A stretch of DNA of 64,000 bases from DAMBHY01 sp032068765 (GTDB lineage: Bacteria; Bacteroidota; Bacteroidia; Bacteroidales; Dysgonomonadaceae). The stretch is taken from assembly GCA_032068765.1 (NCBI GenBank), contig DAMBHY010000001.1, positions 124,001 to 188,000 on the forward strand, given 5' to 3'. The position numbers were made by a program, and so were the translations under genes. The notes below the pieces were generated by a model, which searched no databases, was not told the DNA's origin, and saw only the letters and a program-made list of their open reading frames with translations. Below, piece by piece: positions 25,089 through 33,151 of this stretch; position 1 is the first letter of the stretch; each line of letters begins with the position of its first letter.

Positions 25089-26924
25089 TCACTGATTGAG
25101 CTTTTCTTTGATTACATTTAAAAATGAAGAGTTGCGGGAATTAGCATCTTTAATTACAGCATCTAAATCCCAAATAAAAACACCAATAGGTAAGGATTTT
25201 ATAGGATTTAATGATACAGCTACTTTAGTTTCCTTGTAATACATTTTTCCTGATGAATAAAGCTCAGTGTATTCACCCGCTAAATGCATTTCCACTTCTT
25301 CATTAAACTCAATGATCCCATAGTACCAAATTCTCTGAATTTGATTATCATAGTGTTGCATTAACCTCCTAGCTCTTTTTTCAAGTTGAGTTACTACTTT
25401 CATATTTTCTTCTAGTGTTAGTCCTCTCTTTTTCAACTCAACTATTACTACATCAAATGGTTTATTGTTTTCCGGATCATTAGAGAATATTAAAGCTATG
25501 TCAGGTCTATTTTCATCACGTGCTTCCTCTTCTCCTGTTATAACCTCTATTAATTCTCCCATTTCTCTGTCACTTAAAATAGTTTCATATGTCATGTATT
25601 TATCATCAAGTAGCCAAGCATTATTTCTATATAAATCATTTATTGAGTCTTTCTTTTCTAATCGACCATCTTTTCGCATGGGGCAGATTATCTTATGCAA
25701 ATCACTTTCAGTACTGGAACTTGTAGATCTTTTTAGTTTTTCAATAGTTAATTGTCTAAATAAAATATATTCTGTTAATGCTCTTGATGATAATTCTAAG
25801 GATTTCTCAAATTGTTCATCACTAAGCGAGGAAGCATCCAATATTTCTTTTTGCTCTTTGAAAAACTTATCTTGAGCTTTCTTAAGAACTTCATTTCTCG
25901 AAATATATCCAATATTTTGATTGTCAAAATATCCACTTAAATGAGGAAATCGATTTACAAGGCTTTGTCTTAATTGATTATTTGATTTTTTTATTTTTGG
26001 AATTTTATTTTCAATTAAAGCGATAACTCCCTTTCTAAAAACGCTTTGAATAGTTTTGAATTCGTCAGCGGAAATCTTTAAGTTTTGTCTTGCTAAGTCA
26101 ACTTTTCCGATAAAATAATCAGAATAAAGTAAGAATACCATTTGGTAACCAACAGGTAAATTTTCATTAGAAATTAAATCCATTTTTACAGTTCGGTTAT
26201 CAACTGAGATAGCGGCTATTAAGGAAGTATCAGATAAATCTACTTTTTTAATAGAATAGTAGAGAGTAAATTGATCTAAAAGAGTTAGAGAACTCGAAAA
26301 TTCAATTTTTGTGAATTCAGGTATATCATCATCTTCAATAATGCTTACAGTTTCTCTGTTCTCAAGAGAGCTTTTAATTATAATTTTTATTCCATAACCT
26401 TGCTTTTTTAATTTAAAGAGCCTTGCATAGAACTCTTCTAAAATTCTTTGTTTTAGATTTTTGGGATCTACATAATCTCTTTTTGCAATCTTTTGAAGAG
26501 TACAATTTGTCATTTTCAAAGTTGTTCCACTCACTCTTTGCTCTACTTCAGTTACAGTGTTCTTTTCCTCCTCAAATCCCTCTGAAAATTCAAATGTTCT
26601 TTTTTTATTTTTATCATAAAAGCTAGTGACCTCAACGTCTTCAAAATAACACAGATAAACTAATCTTCCTAATCCTTTGTGTGAACTTTCATCAACGTCA
26701 AATAATCGTGAGAACTTTCGATATCGCTCAGCAGTAAACCCTTCTCCATTATCTGAAATTTCAACTTGTAGAGTTTCGGGTTGACTTATCGATTTTAAAT
26801 TTATTTTTATTTCTATTTCCGTAGCAGATGCATCCAAAGCATTTGCTATAGCTTCAAAGTAAACCATCTCAAGAGAAGAATTACCAAAAAAAATTTTAAC
26901 TGCTTGACTTAATTTTACTTTCAT
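25089..26924 (-). CDS. GHKL (HSP90-like) ATPase fused to a PD-(D/E)XK-like nuclease domain
   Basis: 611 residues. N-terminal GHKL ATPase: N box with Glu24, Asn28 and Asp31 in FEAIANALDAS; G1 box ISDNGEGF (Asp58-x-Gly60-x-Gly62); G2-like HKGLGRLVYL; arrangement recalls MORC/MutL-type ATPases. A middle helical region (about 300-400) follows. The C-terminal domain has RPDIALIFS (Asp475), then VVIVELKKRG (Glu496, Lys498) and a helix VTQLEKRARRL, the layout of a PD-(D/E)XK nuclease. It sits between hsdS and hsdR, the slot where other type I loci carry cargo such as the anticodon nuclease PrrC. It looks more AT-rich than hsdM or hsdR. Probably a defence effector or sensor; no named family assigned. 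Confidence 0.8.
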   Translation of the reverse strand: MKVKLSQAVKIFFGNSSLEMVYFEAIANALDASATEIEIKINLKSISQPETLQVEISDNGEGFTAERYRKFSRLFDVDESSHKGLGRLVYLCYFEDVEVTSFYDKNKKRTFEFSEGFEEEKNTVTEVEQRVSGTTLKMTNCTLQKIAKRDYVDPKNLKQRILEEFYARLFKLKKQGYGIKIIIKSSLENRETVSIIEDDDIPEFTKIEFSSSLTLLDQFTLYYSIKKVDLSDTSLIAAISVDNRTVKMDLISNENLPVGYQMVFLLYSDYFIGKVDLARQNLKISADEFKTIQSVFRKGVIALIENKIPKIKKSNNQLRQSLVNRFPHLSGYFDNQNIGYISRNEVLKKAQDKFFKEQKEILDASSLSDEQFEKSLELSSRALTEYILFRQLTIEKLKRSTSSSTESDLHKIICPMRKDGRLEKKDSINDLYRNNAWLLDDKYMTYETILSDREMGELIEVITGEEEARDENRPDIALIFSNDPENNKPFDVVIVELKKRGLTLEENMKVVTQLEKRARRLMQHYDNQIQRIWYYGIIEFNEEVEMHLAGEYTELYSSGKMYYKETKVAVSLNPIKSLPIGVFIWDLDAVIKDANSRNSSFLNVIKEKLNQ

Positions 26925-26954
26925 GATCTAATTGTCTTTTCAGTTTCCAACTCT

Positions 26955-27055
26955 GCCGCTCGCGCGGATTTGTAACCCGTGTGTCGCGTAGAGAAACTTT
27001 ATCTACTTTATCCTTTCTGCATTCGTAGCACCGATTGCAAGTCGGCACGTGCGGC
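26955..27055. repeat. REP-like imperfect palindrome between hsdS and the ATPase gene
   Basis: A GC-rich 101-bp element abutting the hsdS stop codon. The arm starting GCCGCTCGCGCGGATTTG at 26955 matches the reverse complement of the other end (GCCGCACGTGCCGACTTG, read from 27055) at 20 of the first 27 positions. The middle is AT-rich. Form and position (just 3' of a gene, between two operon members) are like a REP doublet/BIME. No REP-associated transposase is in the window. Confidence 0.65.
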
Positions 27056-28261
27056 TTAAGAAAACTCCTCCATCATCTTTTCGGTTTTCAACTCCCCTGC
27101 AAATGCTTTTTGTAGGATTGATTTTTTGAGTTCTTCTAAATCGTTTATTCGTTTTTGATAGTGGAATTCGAGTTTTTGAGTTTCTTCTTTAACCTTCTCA
27201 AGACGTTTGACTATCTCAGCTTGTTGCTTTAATTTAGGAAAAGGAAAAGGAATATCTCTAATTAATCCAAAGCTAATTGCTGGCATTGCTGCGCCCCCCA
27301 TACTACCTTTAATTACACTCTGAAAAATGGGTGAAAGAAGATAGATATACAGAAAATCATTACTTAGTTTATTCAAATCATTAGGAATAACTCTAAACAT
27401 GTTATTTGCTAATGCACCACTAATCCCTCTACATACAAATCCTGTAGAAGCACCATATCTTACTAAAGAAACATCATCTTTTGTCAAGATATATTTAGAT
27501 CCTGGATCATCTATATATCTTGGGGATTCACATCCTTGTGTAAAATCAATAATTCTTAAAAATCTAACTTGATTTTCTCCTTGATTTTCACTTTGAAATT
27601 TTATATCTCGTTGAATTCCTTGGGAAAACTTGCAAAGAGAACCTAATGTCTTTGTTTCCCATCCTTCCCCCTTCTTCTCAAACACCCCCTGCAAATAACT
27701 CTCAAACAACTCTCTCGCATTCTGCAAATTTTGTTCGGCATTGGCTTTTGCTTTGTCTATGGCGTCAAAGCAATGGTCTAAAATTGATACGATGCGTTGT
27801 TGTTCGGGGAGAGGCGGAAGTGGGATTTGAAAACCTTTAATTTGTTCTGTACTTAGATTAGGCTGTGCTGCTCCCGCTGAAATTGCCAAACTTTCTTCTA
27901 CTTTTGTTGAAAGATAATAATATAAGAAATCCTTATTCAATTTATCCTTTGGTCTAAATAAACCAACACGTTGATTTAATAAAAGAACTTCTTCAGTACG
28001 ATGGATACCAATCTTGCCCGTAGTTCCACCAGACATTGCTATAAGAATATCACCCTTTCGTATTTTATATTTAGATAAATCTTGAGCATAATCTTTCATG
28101 TCTATAAATACGAATCCTTTGGATTCAATAGATTCATTTTGAATGTTTGATATTCTTACTACAGGTACTCCATTTTCTTTAAATGTCTTACTTTTAAAAG
28201 CAAATCCATTTTGAAAATTACAAACCTTCTCCAAGTCTTTTATTTCCCACCCCTTTTTCAT
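27056..28261 (-). CDS. hsdS: Type I restriction-modification specificity subunit HsdS
   Basis: 401 residues with two target-recognition domains, each introduced by the usual lead (WEIKDLEKVCNFQNGFAF at the N-terminus; WETKTLGSLCKFSQGI at about residue 200), and two conserved helical repeats (PLPPLPEQQRIVSILD and FPKLKQQAEIVKRLEKV) that form the coiled-coil spacers. Ends with ILQKAFAGEL, a common HsdS tail. It determines the bipartite DNA sequence methylated and cut. ATG overlaps the hsdM stop by 4 bases (ATGA), so the stoichiometric methyltransferase M2S is translationally coupled. Confidence 0.96.
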   Translation of the reverse strand: MKKGWEIKDLEKVCNFQNGFAFKSKTFKENGVPVVRISNIQNESIESKGFVFIDMKDYAQDLSKYKIRKGDILIAMSGGTTGKIGIHRTEEVLLLNQRVGLFRPKDKLNKDFLYYYLSTKVEESLAISAGAAQPNLSTEQIKGFQIPLPPLPEQQRIVSILDHCFDAIDKAKANAEQNLQNARELFESYLQGVFEKKGEGWETKTLGSLCKFSQGIQRDIKFQSENQGENQVRFLRIIDFTQGCESPRYIDDPGSKYILTKDDVSLVRYGASTGFVCRGISGALANNMFRVIPNDLNKLSNDFLYIYLLSPIFQSVIKGSMGGAAMPAISFGLIRDIPFPFPKLKQQAEIVKRLEKVKEETQKLEFHYQKRINDLEELKKSILQKAFAGELKTEKMMEEFS

Positions 28262-29706
28262 ATCACATCCAATATCGCATTCATAATCTCCGCACTCTCT
28301 TCATCCAATGCTTTCATCTCTTCAATAATAAGGCGAGGGTCGCGCAAAGGGGCAGTTTCGGGTGTGTTGGGGTTTTTTACGCTTAAATCGAAAGTAGATG
28401 GGTCAACATCTTTTATATCCAATGTCCACGAGTTTTCGCTTTCGGCAAAAGTCTTTTGCAGCTCTACAAACTCTGCCAAATCTTGCTCGTTGAGTGGATT
28501 AGTTTTGCCCAAGTTTCGGTCCAAATTCAACTGATAAAACCATGTCTTCTCTGTTTTAACACCTTTCTCGAAAAACAAAACCACTGTTTTTACTCCTGCC
28601 CCTGTAAATGTGCCTCCTGGCAAATCTAACACGGTGTGCAAGTTGCAACTCTCCAAGAGCTCTTTACGAATAGCCACAGTAGCATTGTCGGTATTGCTCA
28701 AGAAGGTGTTTTTGATAACAATACCTGCCCTGCCTCCAGCTCGCAATATCTTTATAAAATGCTGCAAAAACAAGCTGGCTGTTTCGCCTGTTTTGAAAGG
28801 GAAGTTCTGTTGCACTTCGGCACGCTCTTTACCTCCAAAAGGTGGGTTGGCAAGAATTATATCGTAGCGGTCTTTCTCCTGAATGTCGGCTATATTCTCA
28901 GCCAATGTGTTGTTGTGAATAATGTTGGGAGCTTCAATGCCGTGCAAAATCATATTCATTACACCTATAATGTAGGCAAGCGATTTCTTCTCTTTACCAT
29001 AAAAAGTATTGCGTTGCAGTGTCTCTATATCTTTGGTAGAGAGTCCTTTTTTGTTGAGATAATCGAAAGCTTCTACCAAAAACCCTGCCGACCCCACTGC
29101 TCCATCATAGATGGTCTGTCCAATTTTAGGAGCAACTACTTTCACAATGGTTCTGATGAGTGGGCGGGGTGTGTAATACTCTCCACCATTGCGTCCTGCA
29201 TTGCCCATTTTCTGTATTTTGGCTTCATAGAGGTGACTCATCTCATGCTTCTCAGCATGCGTTCTGAAACGCAACTGATCTACCAAGCTAACTACCCCTC
29301 GCAGGTTGTAACCATCTTGAATACGGTTTTTGAGTTCACTAAATATCTCACCTATCTTATATTCAATGGTGTCTGGTCCCTTTGCACTCTCTCTAAACTT
29401 CATGAGGTAGGGAAAGAGTTCACGGTTTACAAAAACAATCAAGTCATCACCTGTCATCGCATTATAATCTATCTTTCCATTAGCCAGTTTGGGTGCAGCC
29501 CAAGTTGTCCAGCTAAACTCGGGAGCGATTATCTTTTGATAGGTAGTGCCCGACAATAGTGCGGCAGTCTCTTTATCTTTTTCTAAATCATCGAGATATT
29601 TGAGAAACAACACCCAACTGGTTTGCTCTACATAATCCAATTCACTGCCACATCCTGCATCTTTGTGAAGGATGTCGTCTATATTTTTAAATACTTGTTC
29701 AAACAT
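28258..29706 (-). CDS. hsdM: Type I restriction-modification N6-adenine methyltransferase HsdM
   Basis: 482 residues. An N-terminal helical HsdM_N domain (about 1-140, with YVEQTSWVLFLKYLDDLE) precedes the catalytic domain with S-adenosylmethionine motif I DGAVGSAGFL at 201-210 and catalytic motif IV NPPF at 287-290, marking an m6A-forming N6-adenine methyltransferase. GRNGGEYYTPRPLI before motif I is typical of the family. First gene of the hsdM-hsdS-cargo-hsdR(-alkB) set, with a candidate -7 box about 50 bases upstream. Fully intact, so host DNA can be methylated even if hsdR is dead. Confidence 0.97.
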   Translation of the reverse strand: MFEQVFKNIDDILHKDAGCGSELDYVEQTSWVLFLKYLDDLEKDKETAALLSGTTYQKIIAPEFSWTTWAAPKLANGKIDYNAMTGDDLIVFVNRELFPYLMKFRESAKGPDTIEYKIGEIFSELKNRIQDGYNLRGVVSLVDQLRFRTHAEKHEMSHLYEAKIQKMGNAGRNGGEYYTPRPLIRTIVKVVAPKIGQTIYDGAVGSAGFLVEAFDYLNKKGLSTKDIETLQRNTFYGKEKKSLAYIIGVMNMILHGIEAPNIIHNNTLAENIADIQEKDRYDIILANPPFGGKERAEVQQNFPFKTGETASLFLQHFIKILRAGGRAGIVIKNTFLSNTDNATVAIRKELLESCNLHTVLDLPGGTFTGAGVKTVVLFFEKGVKTEKTWFYQLNLDRNLGKTNPLNEQDLAEFVELQKTFAESENSWTLDIKDVDPSTFDLSVKNPNTPETAPLRDPRLIIEEMKALDEESAEIMNAILDVI

Positions 29707-29754
29707 ATATTTTACTCCTATTTTCGTCCCTGTTGTGTTATTTTATTAACACTT

Positions 29755-29762
29755 CAAAGTTA
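29755..29762 (-). promoter_or_regulatory. Candidate -7 element of the hsdM operon
   Basis: The minus strand reads TAACTTTG, a full match to TAnnTTTG, about 50 bases before the hsdM ATG. No clear -33 box is seen. Confidence 0.35.
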
Positions 29763-29952
29763 ATTTTTTTTATGAATGTTGTCGATAGGTGTTCCATCTA
29801 AAAATAAGAATTACAACAAAATGCTTTATAATAAAACTCTTGAAATATCTTTAACATGCCTCTCTCTGCTATTTTTTTCATTTTGTCTTTATCTATGTTT
29901 TTCTTTTCCATATCGTACACTATTAATCGGTTTCTGCTTGCAAATGTATGCA

Positions 29953-30072
29953 TCATCTGTGCGGTACATGTGCACAGCTAAGAATAGTTTCTATAAAAAA
30001 CTTTCGTCCAAAGTTGCCAAAGCATCTATCGAGTGTTTGATACCGTATCGTTGCATGTTTATTAGTTGCCAT
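29953..30072 (-). pseudogene. Truncated N-terminus of a WYL-domain transcriptional regulator-like protein
   Basis: A 39-codon frame from ATG 30072 to TGA 29953 begins MATNKHATIRYQTLDRCF and continues GNFGRKFFIETILSC. This resembles the start of Bacteroidota WYL/HTH regulators (pattern NKxAxIRYxxLDxCFxNxGRxxxIxDLI) as I remember them. The expected HTH continuation and WYL domain are missing; downstream bases have stops in all frames. WYL proteins often regulate defence loci, so a decayed regulator beside hsdM would fit. Too short for a firm assignment. Confidence 0.4.
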
Positions 30073-30198
30073 ATTTGATAGTAAAGGTTATTTCTCCACA
30101 CAAATATAATAAAACAAGTATCACAATGAATAGCAAAATAGAACATTCATAGGTATTGTAGTAAAAGATGGTGCAACAGTTGTGCAAATATATAAAGT

Positions 30199-30237
30199 AA
30201 AAACGCTAATAATCTATCATTAAGACTATTAGCGTTT
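30199..30237 (-). terminator. Intrinsic terminator downstream of tRNA-Gln
   Basis: On the minus strand AAACGCTAATA pairs with TATTAGCGTTT and is followed by a T-run, 8 bases after the tRNA 3' end. Confidence 0.8.
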
Positions 30238-30244
30238 GAGATTG

Positions 30245-30315
30245 TTGTCCCACCAGGATTCGAACCTAGACTGGCTGAACCAAAATCAGATGTGCTACCA
30301 TTACACCATGGGACA
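30245..30315 (-). tRNA. tRNA-Gln (anticodon TTG)
   Basis: Read on the minus strand: acceptor TGTCCCA/TGGGACA, D-arm with AATGGTAGCAC, anticodon stem CTGA/TCAG around loop TTTTGGT (anticodon TTG), and the T-arm loop GGTTCGAATCC. Discriminator base A; CCA is not encoded. 71 bases. It lies 75 bases after tyrS, has its own terminator, and its 3' end faces the restriction-modification island. Confidence 0.95.
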
Positions 30316-30390
30316 ATCCTTATTGCTTCGTTAAAAGCGGTACAAAAGTATAACAATATTACTTCCCTTGCAAATATTTTTGTGACTTTT

Positions 30391-31683
30391 TTATGACACA
30401 ACAAGCAAGAAATAGTTCTTCTTTCCTTTCTGAGCTAGTATGTAGCGATTGTTGATAAGATTGGATTCATTAATTATCTTATCAAAACTTTCCAGTTTCT
30501 CTTTGTTTAACATCACGCCGCCTGCTTGTATAGTTTTTCTCAATTCTCCTTTAGAAGGAAATACAGAAGCGCTATCGGTCAAGAGGTCTATTGCTTTAAT
30601 ACCTTTCTTTATTTCGTCCTTTGAAACAGAAAATTGAGGAACTCCTTCAAAAACTTGCAAGAAGGTTTCTTCATCTAGCTTTTTCAATGAGTCAGAAGTG
30701 GAGCGACCAAACAAAATTTCTGAAGCATTAATCGCGTTTTCATAATCTTCTCGGCTGTGAACCATAACAGTAACTTCTTCTGCCAATTTCTTTTGCAACG
30801 GACGCAGGTGCGGTGCAGCTTGTTGTTCTGCTACAAGTTGTTCGATTTCATCTTTGGGAAGTGCTGTAAATATTTTGATATATTTTTCAGCATCCGCGTC
30901 ACTCACATTCAACCAAAATTGATAAAACTTATAAGGTGATGTATAGCGGCGGTCAAGCCAGATATTTCCGCTTTCAGTTTTTCCGAATTTACCACCGTCA
31001 GCTTTTGTAATCAATGGACATGTAATTGCGAAAGCTTCACCTCCATCCTTGCGGCGGATAAGTTCAGTTCCTGTAGTGATATTTCCCCATTGGTCAGACC
31101 CCCCCATTTGAAGGCGACATCCATAGTTACGATACAAATACAGAAAATCATATCCTTGCAACAACTGGTAAGAAAATTCTGTGAACGACATACCTTCATT
31201 GGATTCTCCATTCAAACGTTTCTTCACGGAATCTTTTGCCATCATATAATTAACGGTGATGTGCTTGCCAATATCGCGAATAAACGATAGAAAATTGTAT
31301 TCCTTCATCCAATCGTAATTATTCACAAGGATTGCAGCGTTAGGCTGGTCGTTATCAAAATCCAAAAAACGAGCCAATTGTTTTTTCAAAGCTTCCTGAT
31401 TTACTCTAAGCTTAGCTTCGTCTAAAAGGTTTCTTTCCTGAGATTTACCGGATGGGTCACCAATCATACCCGTAGCGCCACCAATCAAAGCGATGGGTTT
31501 ATGACCTGCTCTCTGCAGATGTTTTAACATCATAACACCGACCAAGTGACCAATATGGAGTGAATCCGCCGTAGGGTCAATACCTACATATCCGGCAGTC
31601 ATTTCTTTTAATAATTGCTCTTCAGCTCCGGGCATGATGTCTTGAATCATACCTCTCCAACGCAATTCTTCAACAAAATTCAT
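30391..31683 (-). CDS. tyrS: Tyrosyl-tRNA synthetase
   Basis: Class I aminoacyl-tRNA synthetase, 430 residues. The HIGH signature is intact (SLHIGHLVG, residues 41-49), with Tyr-binding GIDPTADS just before and the KMSKS-equivalent KFGKTESG at about residue 230. GGSDQWGN is the characteristic TyrRS motif. The C-terminal S4-like RNA-binding domain (from about 365, GELRKTIQAGGVMLN) is present. Starts 16 bases after trkH, so it is likely in one transcript with it. Confidence 0.98.
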   Translation of the reverse strand: MNFVEELRWRGMIQDIMPGAEEQLLKEMTAGYVGIDPTADSLHIGHLVGVMMLKHLQRAGHKPIALIGGATGMIGDPSGKSQERNLLDEAKLRVNQEALKKQLARFLDFDNDQPNAAILVNNYDWMKEYNFLSFIRDIGKHITVNYMMAKDSVKKRLNGESNEGMSFTEFSYQLLQGYDFLYLYRNYGCRLQMGGSDQWGNITTGTELIRRKDGGEAFAITCPLITKADGGKFGKTESGNIWLDRRYTSPYKFYQFWLNVSDADAEKYIKIFTALPKDEIEQLVAEQQAAPHLRPLQKKLAEEVTVMVHSREDYENAINASEILFGRSTSDSLKKLDEETFLQVFEGVPQFSVSKDEIKKGIKAIDLLTDSASVFPSKGELRKTIQAGGVMLNKEKLESFDKIINESNLINNRYILAQKGKKNYFLLVVS

Positions 31684-31699
31684 AATTTACATATATTTT

Positions 31700-33145
31700 T
31701 TATCGTCTCTTTCCGGCTAATAAACCGATGAATACGATGATGTTCATAATTTCCAAACGTCCTAAAAGCATATTTACAGATAGGACAAACTTGCCGGCTT
31801 CGGGGATGGACGAATAATTTCCCAAAGAACTTACTTTGCCAAAACCAGGTCCGGCATTCCCTATAGTAGCGACTGATGCCGAAAAAGAGGTCATTCCGTC
31901 TACATTCATCAACGCGAGTATCAGTGTTACTATTCCTAAAGTTATTAGATATAATACAATAAAGAAGATAGTTTGTAGCTCCATATCTTCAGATATTATT
32001 GTATCATCAGCTTTTATTACATACAAAGCATTTGGGTGTTTTGACAATTTTATTTGCTTTGAAAATGACTTAAAAAAGACATATACTCTGTCGTATTTCA
32101 AGCCACCGGAAGTAGAACCAACCATTCCACATTGTATAGTAAAATAAATAATTACCAATATTGAGAAGATAGGCCAATTAGGGGTATCTACTGTAGCAAA
32201 ACCCGTAGTAGTTCCTAATGAAATTACCTGAAAGGAAGCATATCGCAGCGATGTCCAAAAGTCATAATAATGATTGAATGTGAGATTCAAAGTTACGGCC
32301 ATAATTCCTATAAACATCACTAAAAGATACGATTTAGCTATTTTAGAGGTAAATATATTTGCTTTCTTACCCTCTACCGTACCAAAAAGGAGGCCAAAGT
32401 GAATACTTCCTAACACCATAAAAATCATTATAATAATTTCAATGGGAACACTGTTAAAATAAGCTACACTAAGGTTTTTTGTTGAAAAACCTCCAGTAGC
32501 CACAGTTGCAAAAGAATGACAAATGGAGTCAAACCAGGTCATTCCAAAGATTTTCAAAAGAATTATTTCAATAAAAGTCAATACAAAATAAACCACCAAC
32601 AGCGTATTAGCAATTTCTTTTGTTTTCATTTTAAAATTTATCATCGAAAGCCATGAAACTTCTGATTTGTAAAGACTTCCTCGAATTCCTCCAGTATTTG
32701 GGAGCAATAGCAATACAAATAAGATAATTCCCAAGCCACCCATAAAATGTGTAGATGCTCTCCAGAACAAAAGTCCTTTTGGCAATGCTTCCACATTTAC
32801 TAGAATTGTACCTCCGGTGGTGGTAAAACCCGAAACACTTTCAAAGAATGCACCTGCCAGGGTAAACTCACCTCCCCACAATACATAAGGTATCATTCCA
32901 ACAACACAAGTAAACAACCACCCTAGAACACTGATTCCCAAACCTTCATAATAATTTATCTCTTCAACTTTCTCAACAAAAATAGATGGGAAAAATCCTA
33001 AAATGATAGCAATGAAAGCGGTGTAAATTAAAGGTAAAAACGAATTTTCAGATAAAACCAATGAAATAATTGCAGAAATGCCCAAGAATACTGCGTTGAA
33101 AAGCAGCACAATACCAATATATTTAATGATTACTTGGGGTCTCAT
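31700..33145 (-). CDS. trkH: TrkH-family potassium uptake protein
   Basis: Membrane channel subunit of the Trk/Ktr K+ uptake system, 481 residues, about ten helices. The four selectivity-filter P-loops can be picked out: SGFTTTGGTIL, FATVATGGFSTKN, SLGTTTGFATVDT and SVATIGNAGPGFG. The regulatory nucleotide-binding partner TrkA is not adjacent; instead a 4HB-HAMP sensor-like gene ends 6 bases before the start, probably co-transcribed. Confidence 0.95.
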   Translation of the reverse strand: MRPQVIIKYIGIVLLFNAVFLGISAIISLVLSENSFLPLIYTAFIAIILGFFPSIFVEKVEEINYYEGLGISVLGWLFTCVVGMIPYVLWGGEFTLAGAFFESVSGFTTTGGTILVNVEALPKGLLFWRASTHFMGGLGIILFVLLLLPNTGGIRGSLYKSEVSWLSMINFKMKTKEIANTLLVVYFVLTFIEIILLKIFGMTWFDSICHSFATVATGGFSTKNLSVAYFNSVPIEIIIMIFMVLGSIHFGLLFGTVEGKKANIFTSKIAKSYLLVMFIGIMAVTLNLTFNHYYDFWTSLRYASFQVISLGTTTGFATVDTPNWPIFSILVIIYFTIQCGMVGSTSGGLKYDRVYVFFKSFSKQIKLSKHPNALYVIKADDTIISEDMELQTIFFIVLYLITLGIVTLILALMNVDGMTSFSASVATIGNAGPGFGKVSSLGNYSSIPEAGKFVLSVNMLLGRLEIMNIIVFIGLLAGKRR

Positions 33146-33151
33146 TGAGTT

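Larger units (their letters stand above)
29707..30244. other. Intergenic region between hsdM and tRNA-Gln
   Basis: Contains a candidate hsdM promoter, the truncated WYL-like reading frame at 29953-30072 and the tRNA terminator. A 100-codon plus-strand ORF at 29776 has a Cys/Phe/Leu-rich unstructured composition and overlaps the remnant, so I do not accept it. Confidence 0.5.

Noticed and set aside
28636..29559. 307-codon plus-strand ORF
   Set aside because: Lies fully antisense to hsdM, whose motifs are intact; composition and lack of domains mark it as a shadow.
29776..30078. 100-codon plus-strand ORF with hydrophobic start
   Set aside because: Overlaps the truncated WYL-like frame and reads as low-complexity Cys/Phe/Leu sequence; no start signal or family.
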